From positions 13,360,366 to 13,424,365 of the forward strand of contig CM069611.1 in the NCBI GenBank assembly GCA_035771175.1: DNA of 64,000 nt, read 5' to 3'. Shown here one piece after another: positions 38,536 to 51,374 of the stretch. The notes below the pieces were generated by a model. That model saw only the letters and a program-made list of their open reading frames with translations, was not told the DNA's origin and searched no databases. The stretch comes from Paratinospora sagittata. Its lineage: Eukaryota; Streptophyta; Magnoliopsida; Ranunculales; Menispermaceae. How positions within the stretch are numbered: the first letter of the stretch is position 1; every line of letters starts with the position of its first letter. A program made the translations under genes and the position numbers.

Positions 38536-41243
38536 AGAATGCTGGAGGAATCCTATGATGCCTTCAGAATAAGTGAGAACGAAGACATCTCAAATGCCAT
38601 AACAAGCTTCACCAAGATTATTAAAGAGATGAAGAAGCTGGGTGAGGTGCTACCACAAGCAAAAACAATTGGGAAATTCCTTAGGGGACATGTTTGATGA
38701 AAGAAATTCTGTGAATCGCCCTCCACTATTCAAGGACCGAAATTACTTGCACTGGAAAACAAGAATAAGATACTTTATGAGATCCCATGATTCTGATGTT
38801 TTGGATATTGTAAGAAATGGCTAATCTGCACCCACAAAGGTTGAAAATGGAGTAATTGTGCCGAAGGCAAAGAATGTATGGCTACCAGAGAAAAGTGGTT
38901 ACAACAATTAAATGAGAAGGCCATAAACATGTTTTTCTGTACTCTTTTCATTAATGAATTAAACAGACATAGTGCCTGCAATACTGCCAAGGAGAAATGG
39001 GATAACCTAAAAATTACTCATGAAAACAGAAAGCAAGTAAAGGGAACAAAGTAGAGAATGCTGGAGGAATCCTATGATGCCTTCAGAATTAGTGAGAACG
39101 AAGATATCTCAAATGCCATAACACGCTTCACCAAGATTATGAAAGAGATGAAGAAGCTGGGTGAGGTGCTAGCACAGGCAAAAACAATTGGGAAATTCCT
39201 TAGGGGACATATTTGATGAAGGAAATTCTGTGAATCGCCCTACACTGTTCAAGGGCGGAAATTACTTGCACTGGAAAACAAGAATAAGATACTTCATGAG
39301 ATCCCATGATTTTGATGTTTAAGAGATTATAAGAAATGGCTATTTTGCACCTACAAAGGTTGAAAATGGAGTAGTTATGCCGAAGGCAAAGAATGTATGG
39401 CTACCCAAAGAAAAAAAGTTAGAGCAATTAAATGACAAGGCCATAAACATGCTTTTCTGTACTCTTTTCATTAAGGAAATAAACATACACAGTGCCTGCA
39501 ATACTGCCAAGGAGAAATGGGATAACGTAGAAGTTACTCATGAAGACAAAAAGCTAGTAAAGAAAACGAACTAGAGAATGATGGAGGAATCCTATGTTTC
39601 CTTCAGAATTAGGGAGAACGAAGACATCTCGGATGCCATAACACGCTTCACCAAGATTATTAAAGAGATGAAGAAGCTGGGAGAGGTGCTCCCACAAGCA
39701 AAAACAATTTTGAAATTCCTTAGGGGACATGTTTGATGAATAAAATTCTGTGAATCGCCCTCCACTATTCAAGGACCGAAATTACTTGCACTGGAAAACA
39801 AGAATAAGATACTTCATGAGATCCCATGATTCTGATGTTTTGGATATTGTAAGAAATGGCTAATCTGCTCCCACAAAGGTTGAAAATGGAGTAATTGTGC
39901 CGAAGGCAAATAATGTATGGCTACTAGAGAAAAGAGGTTACAACAATTAAATCAGAAGGCCATAAACATGTTTTTCTGTACTCTTTTCATTAATGAATTA
40001 AACAGACAGAGTGCCTGCAATACTGCCAAGGAGAAACGGGATACCCTAAAAATTACTCACGAAAACAGAAAGCAAGTAAAGGGAACAAAGTAGAGAATGC
40101 TGGAGGAATCCAGTGATGCCTTCAGATTTAGTGAGAACGAAGACATCTCAAATGCCATAACACACTTCACCAAGATTATTAAAGGGATGAAGAAGCTGGG
40201 TGAGGTGCTACCACAAGCAAAAACAATCGGGAAATTCCTTAGGGGACATGTTTCTTGAAGGAAATTCTGGGAATCGCCATACACTGTTCAAGGGCGGATA
40301 TTACTTGCAATGGAAAACAAGAATAAGATACTTCATGAGATCCCATGATTCTGATGTTTAAGAGATTGTAAGAAATGGCTATTCTGCACCGACAAAGGTT
40401 GAAAATGGAGTAGTTATGCCGAAAGCAAAGAATGTATGGCTACCCAGAGAAAAGAAGTTAGAGCAATTAAATGACAAGGCCATAAACATGTTTTTCTGTA
40501 CTCTTTTCATTAATGAATTAAACATACATAGTGCCTGCAATACTGCCAAGGAGAAATGGGATAACGTAGAAGTTACTCATCAAGACAAAAAGCGAGTAAA
40601 GAAAATGAAGTAGAGAATGATGGAGGAATCCTATGATTCTTTCAGAATTAGTGAGAAGGAAGACATCTCAAATGCCATAACACGCTTCACCAAGATTATT
40701 AAAGAGATGAAGAAGCTGGGTGAGGTGCTACCACAGGCAAAAACAATTCGGAAATTCCTTAGGGGACATATTTGATGAAGGAAATTCTGTGAATCGCCCT
40801 ACACTGTTCAAGGGCGGAAATTACTTGCACTGGAAAACAAGAATAAGATACTTCATGAGATCCCATGATTTTGATGTTTAAGAGATTATAAGAAATGGCG
40901 ATTCTGCACCTACAAAGGTTGAAAATGGAGTAGTTATGCCGAAGGCAAAGAATGTATGGCTACCCAAAGAAAAAAAGTTAGAGCAATTAAATGACAAGGC
41001 CATAAACATGCTTTTCTGTACTCTTTTCATTAAGGAAATAAACATACACAGTGCCTGCAATACTGCCAAGGAGAAATGAGATAACGTAGAAGTTACTCAT
41101 GAAGACAAAAAGCTAGTAAAGAAAACGAACTAGAGAATGATGGAGGAATCCTATGTTGCCTTCAGAATTAGGGAGAACGAAGGCATCTCAGATGCCATAA
41201 CACGCTTCACCAAGATTATTAAAGAGATGAAGAAGCTGGGAGA

Positions 41244-42705
41244 GTTGCTACCACAAGCAAAAACAATTGGGAAATTCCTTAGGGGACATGTTTGATGAAA
41301 GAAATTCTGTGAATCGCCCTCCACTATTCAAGGACCGAAATTACTTGCACTGGAAAACAAGAATAAGATAATTCATGAGATCCCATGATTCTGATGTTTT
41401 GGATATTGTAAGAAATGGCTAATCTGCACCCACAAAGGTTGAAAATGGAGTAAATGTGCCGAAGGCAAAGAATGTATGGCTACCAGAGAAAAGAGGTTAC
41501 AACAATTAAATGAGAAGGCCATAAACATGTTTTTCTGTACTCTTTTCATTAATGAATTAAACAGACATAGTGCCTGCAAAACTGTCAAGGAGAAATGGGA
41601 TAACCTAAAAATTACTCATGAAAACAGAAAGCAAGTAAAGGGAACAAAGTAGAGAATGCTGGAGGAATCCTATGATGCCTTCAGAATAAGTGAGAACGAA
41701 GACATCTCAAATGCCATAACACGCTTCACCAAGATTATTAAAGAGATGAAGAAGCTGGGTGAGGTGCTACCACAAGCAAAAACAATTGGGAAATTCCTTA
41801 GGGGACATGTTTGATGAAAGAAATTCTGTGAATCGCCCTCCACTATTCAAGGACCGAAATTACTTTCACTGGAAAACAAGAATAAGATACTTTATGAGAT
41901 CCCATGATACTGATGTTTTGGATATTGTAAGAAATGGCTAATCTGCACCCACAAAGGTTGAAAATGGAGTAATTGTGCCGAAGGCAAAGAATGTATGGCT
42001 ACCAGAGAAAAGAGGTTACAACAATTAAATGAGAAGGCCATAAACATGTTTTTCTGTACTCTTTTCATTAATGAATTAAACAGACATAGTGCCTGCAATA
42101 CTGCCAAGGAGAAATGGGATAACCTAAAAATTACTCATGAAAACAGAAAGCAAGTAAAGGGAACAAAGTAGAGAATGCTGGAGGAATCCTATGATGCCTT
42201 CAGAATTAGTGAGAACGAAGACATCTCAAATGCCATAACACGCTTCACCAAGATTATTAAAGAGATGAAGAAGCTGGGTGAGGTGCTACCACAGGCAAAA
42301 ACAATTGGGAAATTCCTTAGGGGACATATTTGATGAAGGAAATTCTGTGAATCGCCCTACACTGTTCAAGGGCGGAAATTACTTGCACTGGAAAACAAGA
42401 ATAAGATACTTCATGAGATCCCATGATTCTGATGTTTAAGAGATTATAAGAAATGGCTATTCTGCACCTACAAAGGTTGAAAATGGAGTAGTTATGCCGA
42501 AGGCAAAGAATGTATGGCTACCCAAAGAAAAAAAGTTAGAGCAATTAAATGACAAGGCCATAAACATGCTTTTCTGTACTCTTTTCATTAAGGAAATAAA
42601 CATACACAGTGCCTGCAATACTGCCAAGGAGAAATGGGATAACGTAGAAGTTACTCATGAAGACAAAAAGCTAGTAAAGAAAACGAACTAGAGAATGATG
42701 GAGGA
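41244..42705 (+). repeat. Link between the two large duplication copies
   Basis: Anchors lie at 41650, 42169 and 42689. The first unit carries AGATAATTC (TAA at 41369), then GAATAAGTGAG near 41683, in the same order as 33057 and 33370 earlier and 49680 and 49993 later, at steps of about 8312 bp. This links the region to the super-period rather than to the 7272-bp duplication. Confidence 0.8.
42172..42691 (+). pseudogene. gag: Exemplar B2 unit: broken gag fragment, 520 bp
   Basis: Seen in sequence: the junction reads GACATATTTGATGAAGG near 42324, so the ATG of other types is ATA. The residues after it (FDEGNSVNRPTLFKGGNY, then LHWKTR) keep both the EGNSVNRP and the FKGGNY features. TAA at 42437 breaks the N-terminal part. 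From ATG 42494 the frame is open for 65 codons (KEINIHSACNTAKEKWDN, VTHEDKKLVKKTN) to the amber codon at 42689. B2 differs from B1 by KEI for NEL, CTT for TTT in CATGCTTTTC, and AACTAG for AAGTAG. It is among the commonest kinds in the array. Inference: non-coding relic. Confidence 0.8.
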
Positions 42706-45700
42706 ATCCTATGTTGCCTTCAGAATTAAGGAGAACGAAGACATCTCAGATGCCATAACACGCTTCACCAAGATTATTAAAGAGATAAAGAAGCTGGGAG
42801 AGGTGCTCCCACAAGCAAAAACAATTTTGAAATTCCTTAAGGGACATGTTTGATGAATAAAATGATGTGAATCGCCCACCACTATTCAAGGACCGAAATT
42901 ACTTGCACTGGAAAACAAGAATAAGATACTTCATGAGATCCCATGATTCTGATGCTTTGGATATTGTAAGAAATGGCTAATATGCTCCCCCAAAGGTTGA
43001 AAATGGAGTAATTGTGCCGAAGGCAAATAATGTATGGCTACCAGAAAAAAGAGGTTACAACAATTAAATCAGAAGGCCATAAACATATTTTTCTGTACTC
43101 TTTTCATTAATGAATTAAACAGACAGAGTGCCTGCAATACTGCCAAGGAGAAATGGGATAGCGTAGAAGTTACTCATCAAGACAAAAAGCGAGTAAAGAA
43201 AATGAAGTAGAGAATGATGGAGGAATCCTATGATGCCTTCAGAATTAGTGAGAACGAAGACAACTCAAATGCCATAACACGCTTCACCAAGATTATTAAA
43301 GAGATGAAGAAGCTGGGTGAGGTGCTACCACAAACAAAAACAATTGGGAAATTCCTTAGGGGACATGTTTCTTGAAGGAAATTCTGTGAATCGCCATACA
43401 CTGTTCAAGGGCGGAAATTACTTGCAATGGAAAACAAGAATAAGATACTTCATGAGATCCCATGATTCTGATGTTTAAGAGATTGTAAGAAATGGCTATT
43501 CTGCACCCACAAAGGTTGAAAATGGAGAAGTTATGCCGAAGGCAAAGAATGTATGGCTACCCAGAGAAAAGAAGTTAGAGCAATTAAATGACAAGGTCAT
43601 AAACATGTTTTTCTGTACTCTTTTCATTAATGAACTAAACATACATAGTGCCTGCAATACTGCCAAGGAGAAATGGGATAACGCAGAAGTTACTCATCAA
43701 GACAAAAAGCGAGTTAAGAAAACGAAGTAGAGAATGATGGAGGAATCCTATGATGCCTTCAGAATTAGTGAGAACGAAGACAACTCAAATGCCATAACAC
43801 GCTTCACCAAGATTATTAAAGAGATGAAGAAGCTGGGTGAGGTGCTACCACAAGCAAAAACAATTGGGAAATTCCTTAGGGGACATGTTTGATGAAAGAA
43901 ATTCTGTGAATCGCCCTCCACTATTCAAGGACCGAAATTACTTGCACGGAAAAACAAGAATAAGATACTTCATGAGATCCCAAGATTCTGATGTTTTGGA
44001 TATTGTAAGAAATGGCTAATCTGCACCCACAAAGGTTGAAAATGGAGTAATTGTGCCGAAGGCAAAGAATGTATGGCTACCAGAGAAAAGAGGTTACAAC
44101 AATTAAATGAGAAGGCCATAAACATGTTTTTCTGTACTCTTTTCATTAATGAATTAAACAGACAGAGTGCCTGCAATACTGCCAAGGAGAAATGGGATAA
44201 CCTAAAAATTACTCATGAAAACAGAAAGCAAGTAAAGGGAACAAAGTAGAGAATGCTGGAGGAATCCAGTGATGCCTTCAGATTTAGTGAGAACGAAGAC
44301 ATCTCAAATGCCATAACACGCTTCACCAAGATTATTAAAGAGATGAAGAAGCTGGGTGAGGTGCTACCACAGGCAAAAACAATTGGAAAATTCCTTAGGG
44401 GACATATTTGATGAAGGAAATTCTGTGAATCGCCCTACACTGTTCAAGGGCGGAAATTACTTGCACTGGAAAACAAGAATAAGATATTTCATGAGATCCC
44501 ATGATTTTGATGTTTTGGATATTGTAAGAAATGGCTAATCTGCACCCACAAAGGTTGAAAGTGGAGTAATTGTGCCGAAGGCAAAGAATGTACGGCGACC
44601 AGAGAAAAGAGGTTACAACAATTAAATGAGAAGGCCATAAACATGTTTTTCTGTACTCTTTTCATTTATGAATTAAACAGACATAGTGCCTGCAAAACTG
44701 CCAAGGAAAAATGGGATAACCTAAAAATTACTCATGAAAACAGAAAGCAAGTAAAGGGAACAAAGTAGAGAATGATGGAGGAATCCTATGATGCCTTCAG
44801 AATTAGTGAGAACGAAGACAACTCAAATGCCATAACACGCTTCACCAAGATTATTAAAGAGATGAAGAAGCTGGGTGAGGTGCTACCACAAGCAAAAACA
44901 ATTGGAAAATTCCTTAGGGGACATGTTTCATGAAAGAAATTCTGTGAATCGCCCTCCACTATTCAAGGACCGAAATTACCTGCACTGGAAAACAAGAATA
45001 AGATACTTCATGAGATCCCATGATTCTGATGTTTTGGATATTGTAAGAAATGGCTAATCTGCACCCACAAAGGTTGAAAATGGAGTAATTGTGCCGAAGG
45101 CAAAGAATGTATGGCTACCAGAGAAAAGTGGTTACAACAATTAAATGAGAAGGCCATAAACATGTTTTTCTGTACTCTTTTCATTAATGAATTAAACAGA
45201 CATAGTGCCTGCAATACTGCCAAGGAGAAGTGGGACAACCTAAAAATTACTCATGAAAACAGAAAGCAAGTAAAGGGAACAAAGTAGAGAATGCTGGAGG
45301 AATCCTATGATGCCTTCAGAATTAGTGAGAACGAAGACATCTCAAATGCCATAACACGCTTCACCAAGATTATTAAAGAGATGAAGAAGCTGGGTGAGGT
45401 GCTACCACAGGCAAAAACAATTGGCAAATTCCATAGGGGACATATTTGATGAAGGAAATTCTGTGAATCGCCCTACACTGTTCAAGGGCGGAAATTACTT
45501 GCACTGGAAAACAAGAATAAGATACTTCATGAGATCCCATGATTCTGATGTTTAAGAGATTATAAGAAATGGCTATTCTGCACCTACAAAGGTTGAAAAT
45601 GGAGTAGTTATGCCGAAGGCAAAGAATGTATGGCTACCCAAAGAAAAAAAGTTAGAGCAATTAAATGACAACGCCATAAACATGCTTTTCTGTACTCTTT

Positions 45701-48515
45701 TCATTAATGAATTCAGCAGACATAGTACCTGCAACACTGCCAAAGAGAAAAGGTATAACGTAGAAGTTACTAATGAAGACAAAAAGCAAGTAAAGGGAAC
45801 AAAGTAGAGAATGCTGGAGGAATCCTATGATGCCTTCAGAATAAGTGAGAACGAAGACATCTCAAATGCCATAACAAGCTTCACCAAGATTATTAAAGAG
45901 ATGAAGAAGCTGGGTGAGGTGCTACCACAAGCAAAAACAATTGGGAAATTCCTTAGGGGACATGTTTGATGAAAGAAATTCTGTGAATCGCCCTCCACTA
46001 TTCAAGGACCGAAATTACTTGCACTGAAAAACAAGAATAAGATACTTTATGAGATCCCATGATTCTGATGTTTTGGATATTGTAAGAAATGGCTAATCTG
46101 CACCCACAAAGGTTGAAAATGGAGTAATTGTGCCGAAGGCAAAGAATGTATGGCTACCAGAGAAAAGAGGTTACAACAATTAAATGAGAAGGCCATAAAC
46201 ATGTTTTTCTGTACTCTTTTCATTAATGAATTAAACAGACATAGTGCCTGCAATACTGCCAAGGAGAAATGGGATAACCTAAAAATTACTCATGAAAACA
46301 GAAAGCAAGTAAAGGGAACAAAGTAGAGAATGCTGGAGGAATCCTATGATGCCTTCAGAATTAGTGAGAACGAAGATATCTCAAATGCCGTAACACGCTT
46401 CACCAAGATTATGAAAGAGATGAAGAAGCTGGGTGAGGTGCTAGCACAAGCAAAAACAATTGGGAAATTCCTTAGGGGACATATTTGATGAAGGAAATTC
46501 TGTGAATCGCCCTACACTGTTCAAGGGCGGAAATTACTTGCACTGGAAAACAAGAATAAGATATTTCATGAGATCCCATGATTTTGATGTTTAAGAGATT
46601 ATAAGAAATGGCTATTTTGCACCTACAAAGGTTGAAAATGGAGTAGTTATGACGAAGGCAAAGAATGTATGGCTACCCAAAGAAAAAAAGTTAGAGCAAT
46701 TAAATGACAAGGCCATAAACATGCTTTTCTGTACTCTTTTCATTAAGGAAATAAACATACACAGTGCCTGCAATACTGCCAAGGAGAAATGGGATAACGT
46801 AGAAGTTACTCATGAAGACAAAAAGCTAGTAAAGAAAACGAACTAGAGAATGATGGAGGAATCCTATGTTTCCTTCAGAATTAGGGAGAACGAAGACATC
46901 TCGGATGCCATAACACGCTTCACCAAGATTATTAAAGAGATGAAGAAGCTGGGAGAGGTGCTCCCACAAGCAAAAACAATTTTGAAATTCCTTAGGGGAC
47001 ATGTTTGATGAATAAAATTCTGTGAATCGCCCTCCACTATTCAAGGACCGAAATTACTTGCACTGGAAAACAAGAATAAGATACTTCATGAGATCCCATG
47101 ATTCTGATGTTTTGGATATTGTAAGAAATGGCTAATCTGCTCCCACAAAGGTTGAAAATGGAGTAATTGTGCCGAAGGCAAATAATGTATGGCTACTAGA
47201 GAAAAGAGGTTACAACAATTAAATCAGAAGGCCATAAACATGTTTTTCTATACTCTTTTCATTAATGAATTAAACAGACAGAGTGCCTGCAATACTGCCA
47301 AGGAGAAACGGGATAACCTAAAAATTACTCATGAAAACAGAAAGCAAGTAAAGGGAACAAAGTAGAGAATGCTGGAGGAATCCAGTGATGCCTTCAGATT
47401 TAGTGAGAACGAAGACATCTCAAATGCCATAACACACTTCACCAAGATTATTAAAGAGATGAAGAAGCTGGGTGAGGTGCTACCACAAGCAAAAACAATT
47501 GGGAAATTCCTTAGGGGACATGTTTCTTGAAGGAAATTCTGGGAATCGCCATACACTGTTCAAGGGCGGATATTACTTGCAATGGAAAACAAGAATAAGA
47601 TACTTCATGAGATCCCATGATTCTGATGTTTAAGAGATTGTAAGAAATGGCTATTCTGCACCGACAAAGGTTGAAAATGGAGTAGTTATGCCGAAGGCAA
47701 AGAATGTATGGCTACCCAGAGAAAAGAAGTTAGAGCAATTAAATGACAAGGCCATAAACATGTTTTTCTGTACTCTTTTCATTAATGAATTAAACATACA
47801 TAGTGCCTGCAATACTGCCAAGGAGAAATGGGATAACGTAGAAGTTACTCATCAAGACAAAAAGCGAGTAAAGAAAATGAAGTAGAGAATGATGGAGGAA
47901 TCCTATGATTCCTTCAGAATTAGTGAGAACGAAGACATCTCAAATGCCATAACACGCTTCACCAAGATTATTAAAGAGATGAAGAAGCTGGGTGAGGTGC
48001 TACCACAGGCAAAAACAATTCGGAAATTCCTTAGGGGACATATTTGATGAAGGAAATTCAGTGAATCGCCCTACACTGTTCAAGGGCGGAAATTACTTGC
48101 ACTGGAAAACAAGAATAAGATACGTCATGAGATCCCATGATTTTGATGTTTAAGAGATTATAAGAAATGGCTATTCTGCACCTACAAAGGTTGAAAATGG
48201 AGTAGTTATGCCGAAGGCAAAGAATGTATGGCTACCCAAAGAAAAAAAGTTAGAGCAATTAAATGACAAGGCCATAAACATGCTTTTCTGTACTCTTTTC
48301 ATTAAGGAAATAAACATACACAGTGCCTGCAATACTGCCAAGGAGAAATGGGATAACGTAGAAGTTACTCATGAAGACAAAAAGCTAGTAAAGAAAACGA
48401 ACTAGAGAATGATGGAGGAATCCTATGTTGCCTTCAGAATTAGGGAGAACGAAGGCATCTCAGATGCCATAACACGCTTCACCAAGATTATTAAAGAGAT
48501 GAAGAAGCTGGGAGA
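42706..48515 (+). repeat. Large segmental duplication, copy 2
   Basis: Anchors lie at 43208, 43728, 44247, 44766, 45285, 45805, 46324, 46844, 47363, 47883 and 48403. It matches 34914-41243 unit by unit except for one missing unit between 44247 and 44766. Differences from copy 1 are few by eye, for example GACAAAAAGC near 45779 against GACAACAAGC near 38507, and GGGATAACC near 47311 against GGGATACCC near 40039. Identity ends near 48515, where this copy has GAGGTGCTCCC and copy 1 has GAGTTGCTACC. Confidence 0.86.
44250..44768 (+). repeat. Chimeric unit at the copy-2 deletion junction
   Basis: The first part (AATCCAGTGATGCC, TTCAGATTTAG) matches the unit after 36455 in copy 1. The middle (GACATATTTGATGAAGG, CGCCCTACACTG, AAGGGCGG) is B2-like text not found at the matching place in copy 1. 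From GATGTTTTGGATATTG and GAAAGTGGAG near 44550 it matches the unit ending at 37494. One whole copy-1 unit is therefore replaced by a three-part mosaic. This marks the site of the unit loss and suggests recombination with a third partner. Confidence 0.75.
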
Positions 48516-50250
48516 GGTGCTCCCACAAGCAAAAACAATTTTGAATTTCCTTAGGGGACATGTTTGATGAATAAAATTCTGTGAATCGCCCTCCCCTATT
48601 CAAGGACCGAAATTACTTGCAATGGAAAACAAGAATAAGATACTTCATGAGATCCCATGATTTTGATGTTTTGGATATTGTAAGAAATGGCTAATCTACT
48701 CCCACAAAGGTTGAAAATGGAGTAATTGTGCCGAAGGCGAATAATGTATGGCTACCAGAGAAAAGAGGTTACAGCAATTAAATGAGAAGGCCATAAACAT
48801 GTTTTTCTGTACTCTTTTCATTAATGAATTAAACAGACAGAGTGCCTGCAATACTGCCAAGGAGAAACGGGATAACCTAAAAATTACTCATGAAAACAGA
48901 AAGCAAGTAAATGGAACAAAGTAGAGAATGCTGGAGGAATCCAATGATGCCTTCAGATTTAGTGAGAACGAAGACATCTCAAATGTCATAACACGCTTCA
49001 CCAAGCTTATTAAAGAGATGAAGAAACTGGGTGAGGTGCTACCACAAGCAAAAACAATTGGGAAATTCCTTAGGGGACATGTTTCTTGAAGGAAATTCTG
49101 TGAATCGCCATACACTGTTCAAGGGTGGAAATTTCTTGCAATGGAAAACAAGAATAAGATACTTCATGAGATCCCATGATTCTGATGTTTAAGAGATTGT
49201 AAGAAATGGCTATTCTGCACCCACAAAGGTTGAAAATGGAGTAGTTATGCCGAAGGCAAAGAATGTATGGCTACCCAGAGAAAAGAAGTTGGAGCAATTA
49301 AATGACAAGGCCATAAACATGCTTTTCTGTACTCTTTTCATTAAGGAAATAAACATACACAGTGCCTGCAATACTGCCAAGGAGAAATGGGATAACGTAG
49401 AAGTTACTCATGAAGACAAAAAGCTAGTAAAGAAAACGAACTAGAGAATGATGGAGGAATCCTATGATGCCTTCGGAATTAGTGAGAACGAAGACATCTC
49501 AAATGCCATAACACTCTTCACCAAGATTATTAAAGAGATGAAGAAGCTGGGTGAGTTGCTACCACAAGCAAAAACAATTGGGAAATTCCTTAGGGGACAT
49601 GTTTGATGAAAGAAATTCTGTGAATCGCCCTCCACTATTCAAGGACCGAAATTACTTGCACTGGAAAACAAGAATAAGATAATTCATGAGATCCCACGAT
49701 TCTGATGTTTTGGATATTGTAAGAAATGGCTAATCTGCGCCCACAAAGGTTGAAAATGGAGTAATTGTGCCGAAGGCAAAGAATGAATGGCTACCAGAGA
49801 AAAGAGGTTACAACAATTAAATGAGAAGGCCATAAACATGTTTTTTTGTACTCTTTTCATTAATGAATTAAACAGACATAGTGCCTGCAAAACTGCCAAG
49901 GAGAAATGGGATAACCTAAAAATTACTCATGAAAACAGAAAGCAAGTAAAGGGAACAAAGTAGAGAATGCTGGAGGAATCCTATGATGCCTTCAGAATAA
50001 GTGAGAACGAAGACATCTCAAATGCCATAACACGGTTCACCAAGATTATTAAAGAGATGAAGAAGCTGGGTGAGGTGCTACCACAAGCAAAAACAATTGG
50101 GAAATTCCTTAGGGGGCATGTTTGATGAAAGAAATTCTGTGAATCGCCCTCCACTATTCAAGGACCAAAATTACTTTCACTGGAAAACAAGAATAAGATA
50201 CTTTATGAGATCCCATGATTCTGATGTTTTGGATATTGTAAGAAATGGCT
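47740..50250 (+). repeat. Seven-unit duplication (3635 bp), copy 1
   Basis: Overlaps the right end of the larger duplication. Anchors 47883, 48403, 48922, 49442 and 49961 match 51518, 52038, 52557, 53077 and 53596 at exactly 3635 bp. Shared private variants: CTATGATTCCTTC, TTGAATTTCC, CTAATCTACTCCC, GGCGAATAATG and AATGTCATAACAC. Single differences exist, for example GAATGAATGG near 49790 against GAATGTATGG near 53420. Confidence 0.86.
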
Positions 50251-51374
50251 AATCTGCACCCACAAAGGTTGAAAATGGAGTAATTGTGCCGAAGGCAAAG
50301 AATGTATGGCTACCAGAGAAAAGTGGTTACAACAATTAAATGAGAAGGCCATAAACATGTTTTTCTGTACTCTTTTCATTAATGAATTAAACAGACATAG
50401 TGCCTGCAATACTGCCAAGGAGAAGTGGGACAACCTAAAAATTACTCATGAAAACAGAAAGCAAGTAAAGGGAACAAAGTAGAGAATGCTGGAGGAATCC
50501 TATGATGCCTTTAGAATTAGTGAGAACGAAGACATCTCAAATGCCATAACACGCTTCACCAAGATTATTAAAGAGATGAAGAAGCTGGGTGAGGTGCTAC
50601 CACAGGCAAAAACAATTGGGAAATTCCTTAGGGGACATATTTGACGAAGGAAATTCTGTGAATCGCCCTACACTGTTCAAGGGCGGAAATTACTTGCACT
50701 GGAAAACAAGAATAAGATACTTCATGAGATCCCTTGATTCTGATGTTTAAGAGATTATAAGAAATGGCTATTCTGCACCTACAAAGGTTGAAAATGGAGT
50801 AGTTATGCCGAAGGCAAAGAATGTATGGCTACCCAAAGAAAAAAAGTTAGAGCAATTAAATGACAAGGCCATAAACATGCTTTTCTGTACTCTTTTCATT
50901 AAGGAAATAAACATACACAGTGCCTGCAATACTGCCAAGGAGAAATGGGATAACGTAGAAGTTACTCATGAAGACAAAAAGCTAGTAAAGAAAACGAACT
51001 AGAGAATGATGGAGGAATCCTATGTTGCCTTCAGAATTAAGGAGAACGAAGACATCTCAGATGCCATAACACGCTTCACCAAGATTATTAAAGAGATAAA
51101 GAACCTGGGAGAGGTGCTCCACAAGCAAAAACAATTTTGAAATTCCTTAAGGGACATGTTTGATGAATAAAATTATGTGAATCGCCCACCACTATTCAAG
51201 GACCGAAATTACTTGCGCTGGAAAACAAGAATAAGATACTTCATGAGATCCCATGATTCTGATGCTTTGGATATTGTAAGAAATGGTTAATCTGCTCCCC
51301 CAAAGGTTGAAAATGGAGTAATTTTGCCGAAGGCAAAAAATGTATGGCTACCAGAAAAAAGAGGTTACAACAAT
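50251..51374 (+). repeat. Spacer units between the seven-unit copies
   Basis: Anchors lie at 50480 and 51000, with the next at 51518 only 518 bp on because of a one-base loss in GTGCTCCACAAGC near 51117. The part after 51000 carries GAATTAAGGAGAACG and GATGCTTTGG, the same variants as after 34897 and 42689. This supports the super-period of about 8.3 kb. Confidence 0.82.

Larger units (their letters stand above)
34914..41243 (+). repeat. Large segmental duplication, copy 1
   Basis: Anchors lie at 35416, 35936, 36455, 36975, 37494, 38013, 38533, 39052, 39572, 40091, 40611 and 41131. The block recurs at 42706-48515. The offset is 7792 bp up to about 36.5 kb and 7272 bp from about 37.3 kb, because copy 1 has one unit more (around 36975). 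Shared private variants: GAATTAAGGAGAACG (34930/42722), GAAGTTATGCCG (35735/43527), GTGCTAGCACA (39166/46438), GATATCTC (39103/46375), TCTCGGATGCC (39628/46900) and TTCTGGGAATCGCC (40264/47536). Confidence 0.87.

Noticed and set aside
34914..48515. Dismissing the large duplications as assembly error
   Set aside because: The copies differ by scattered single bases and by one whole unit, and a third diverged relative exists, which a simple duplication error would not produce. Raw reads would settle it.
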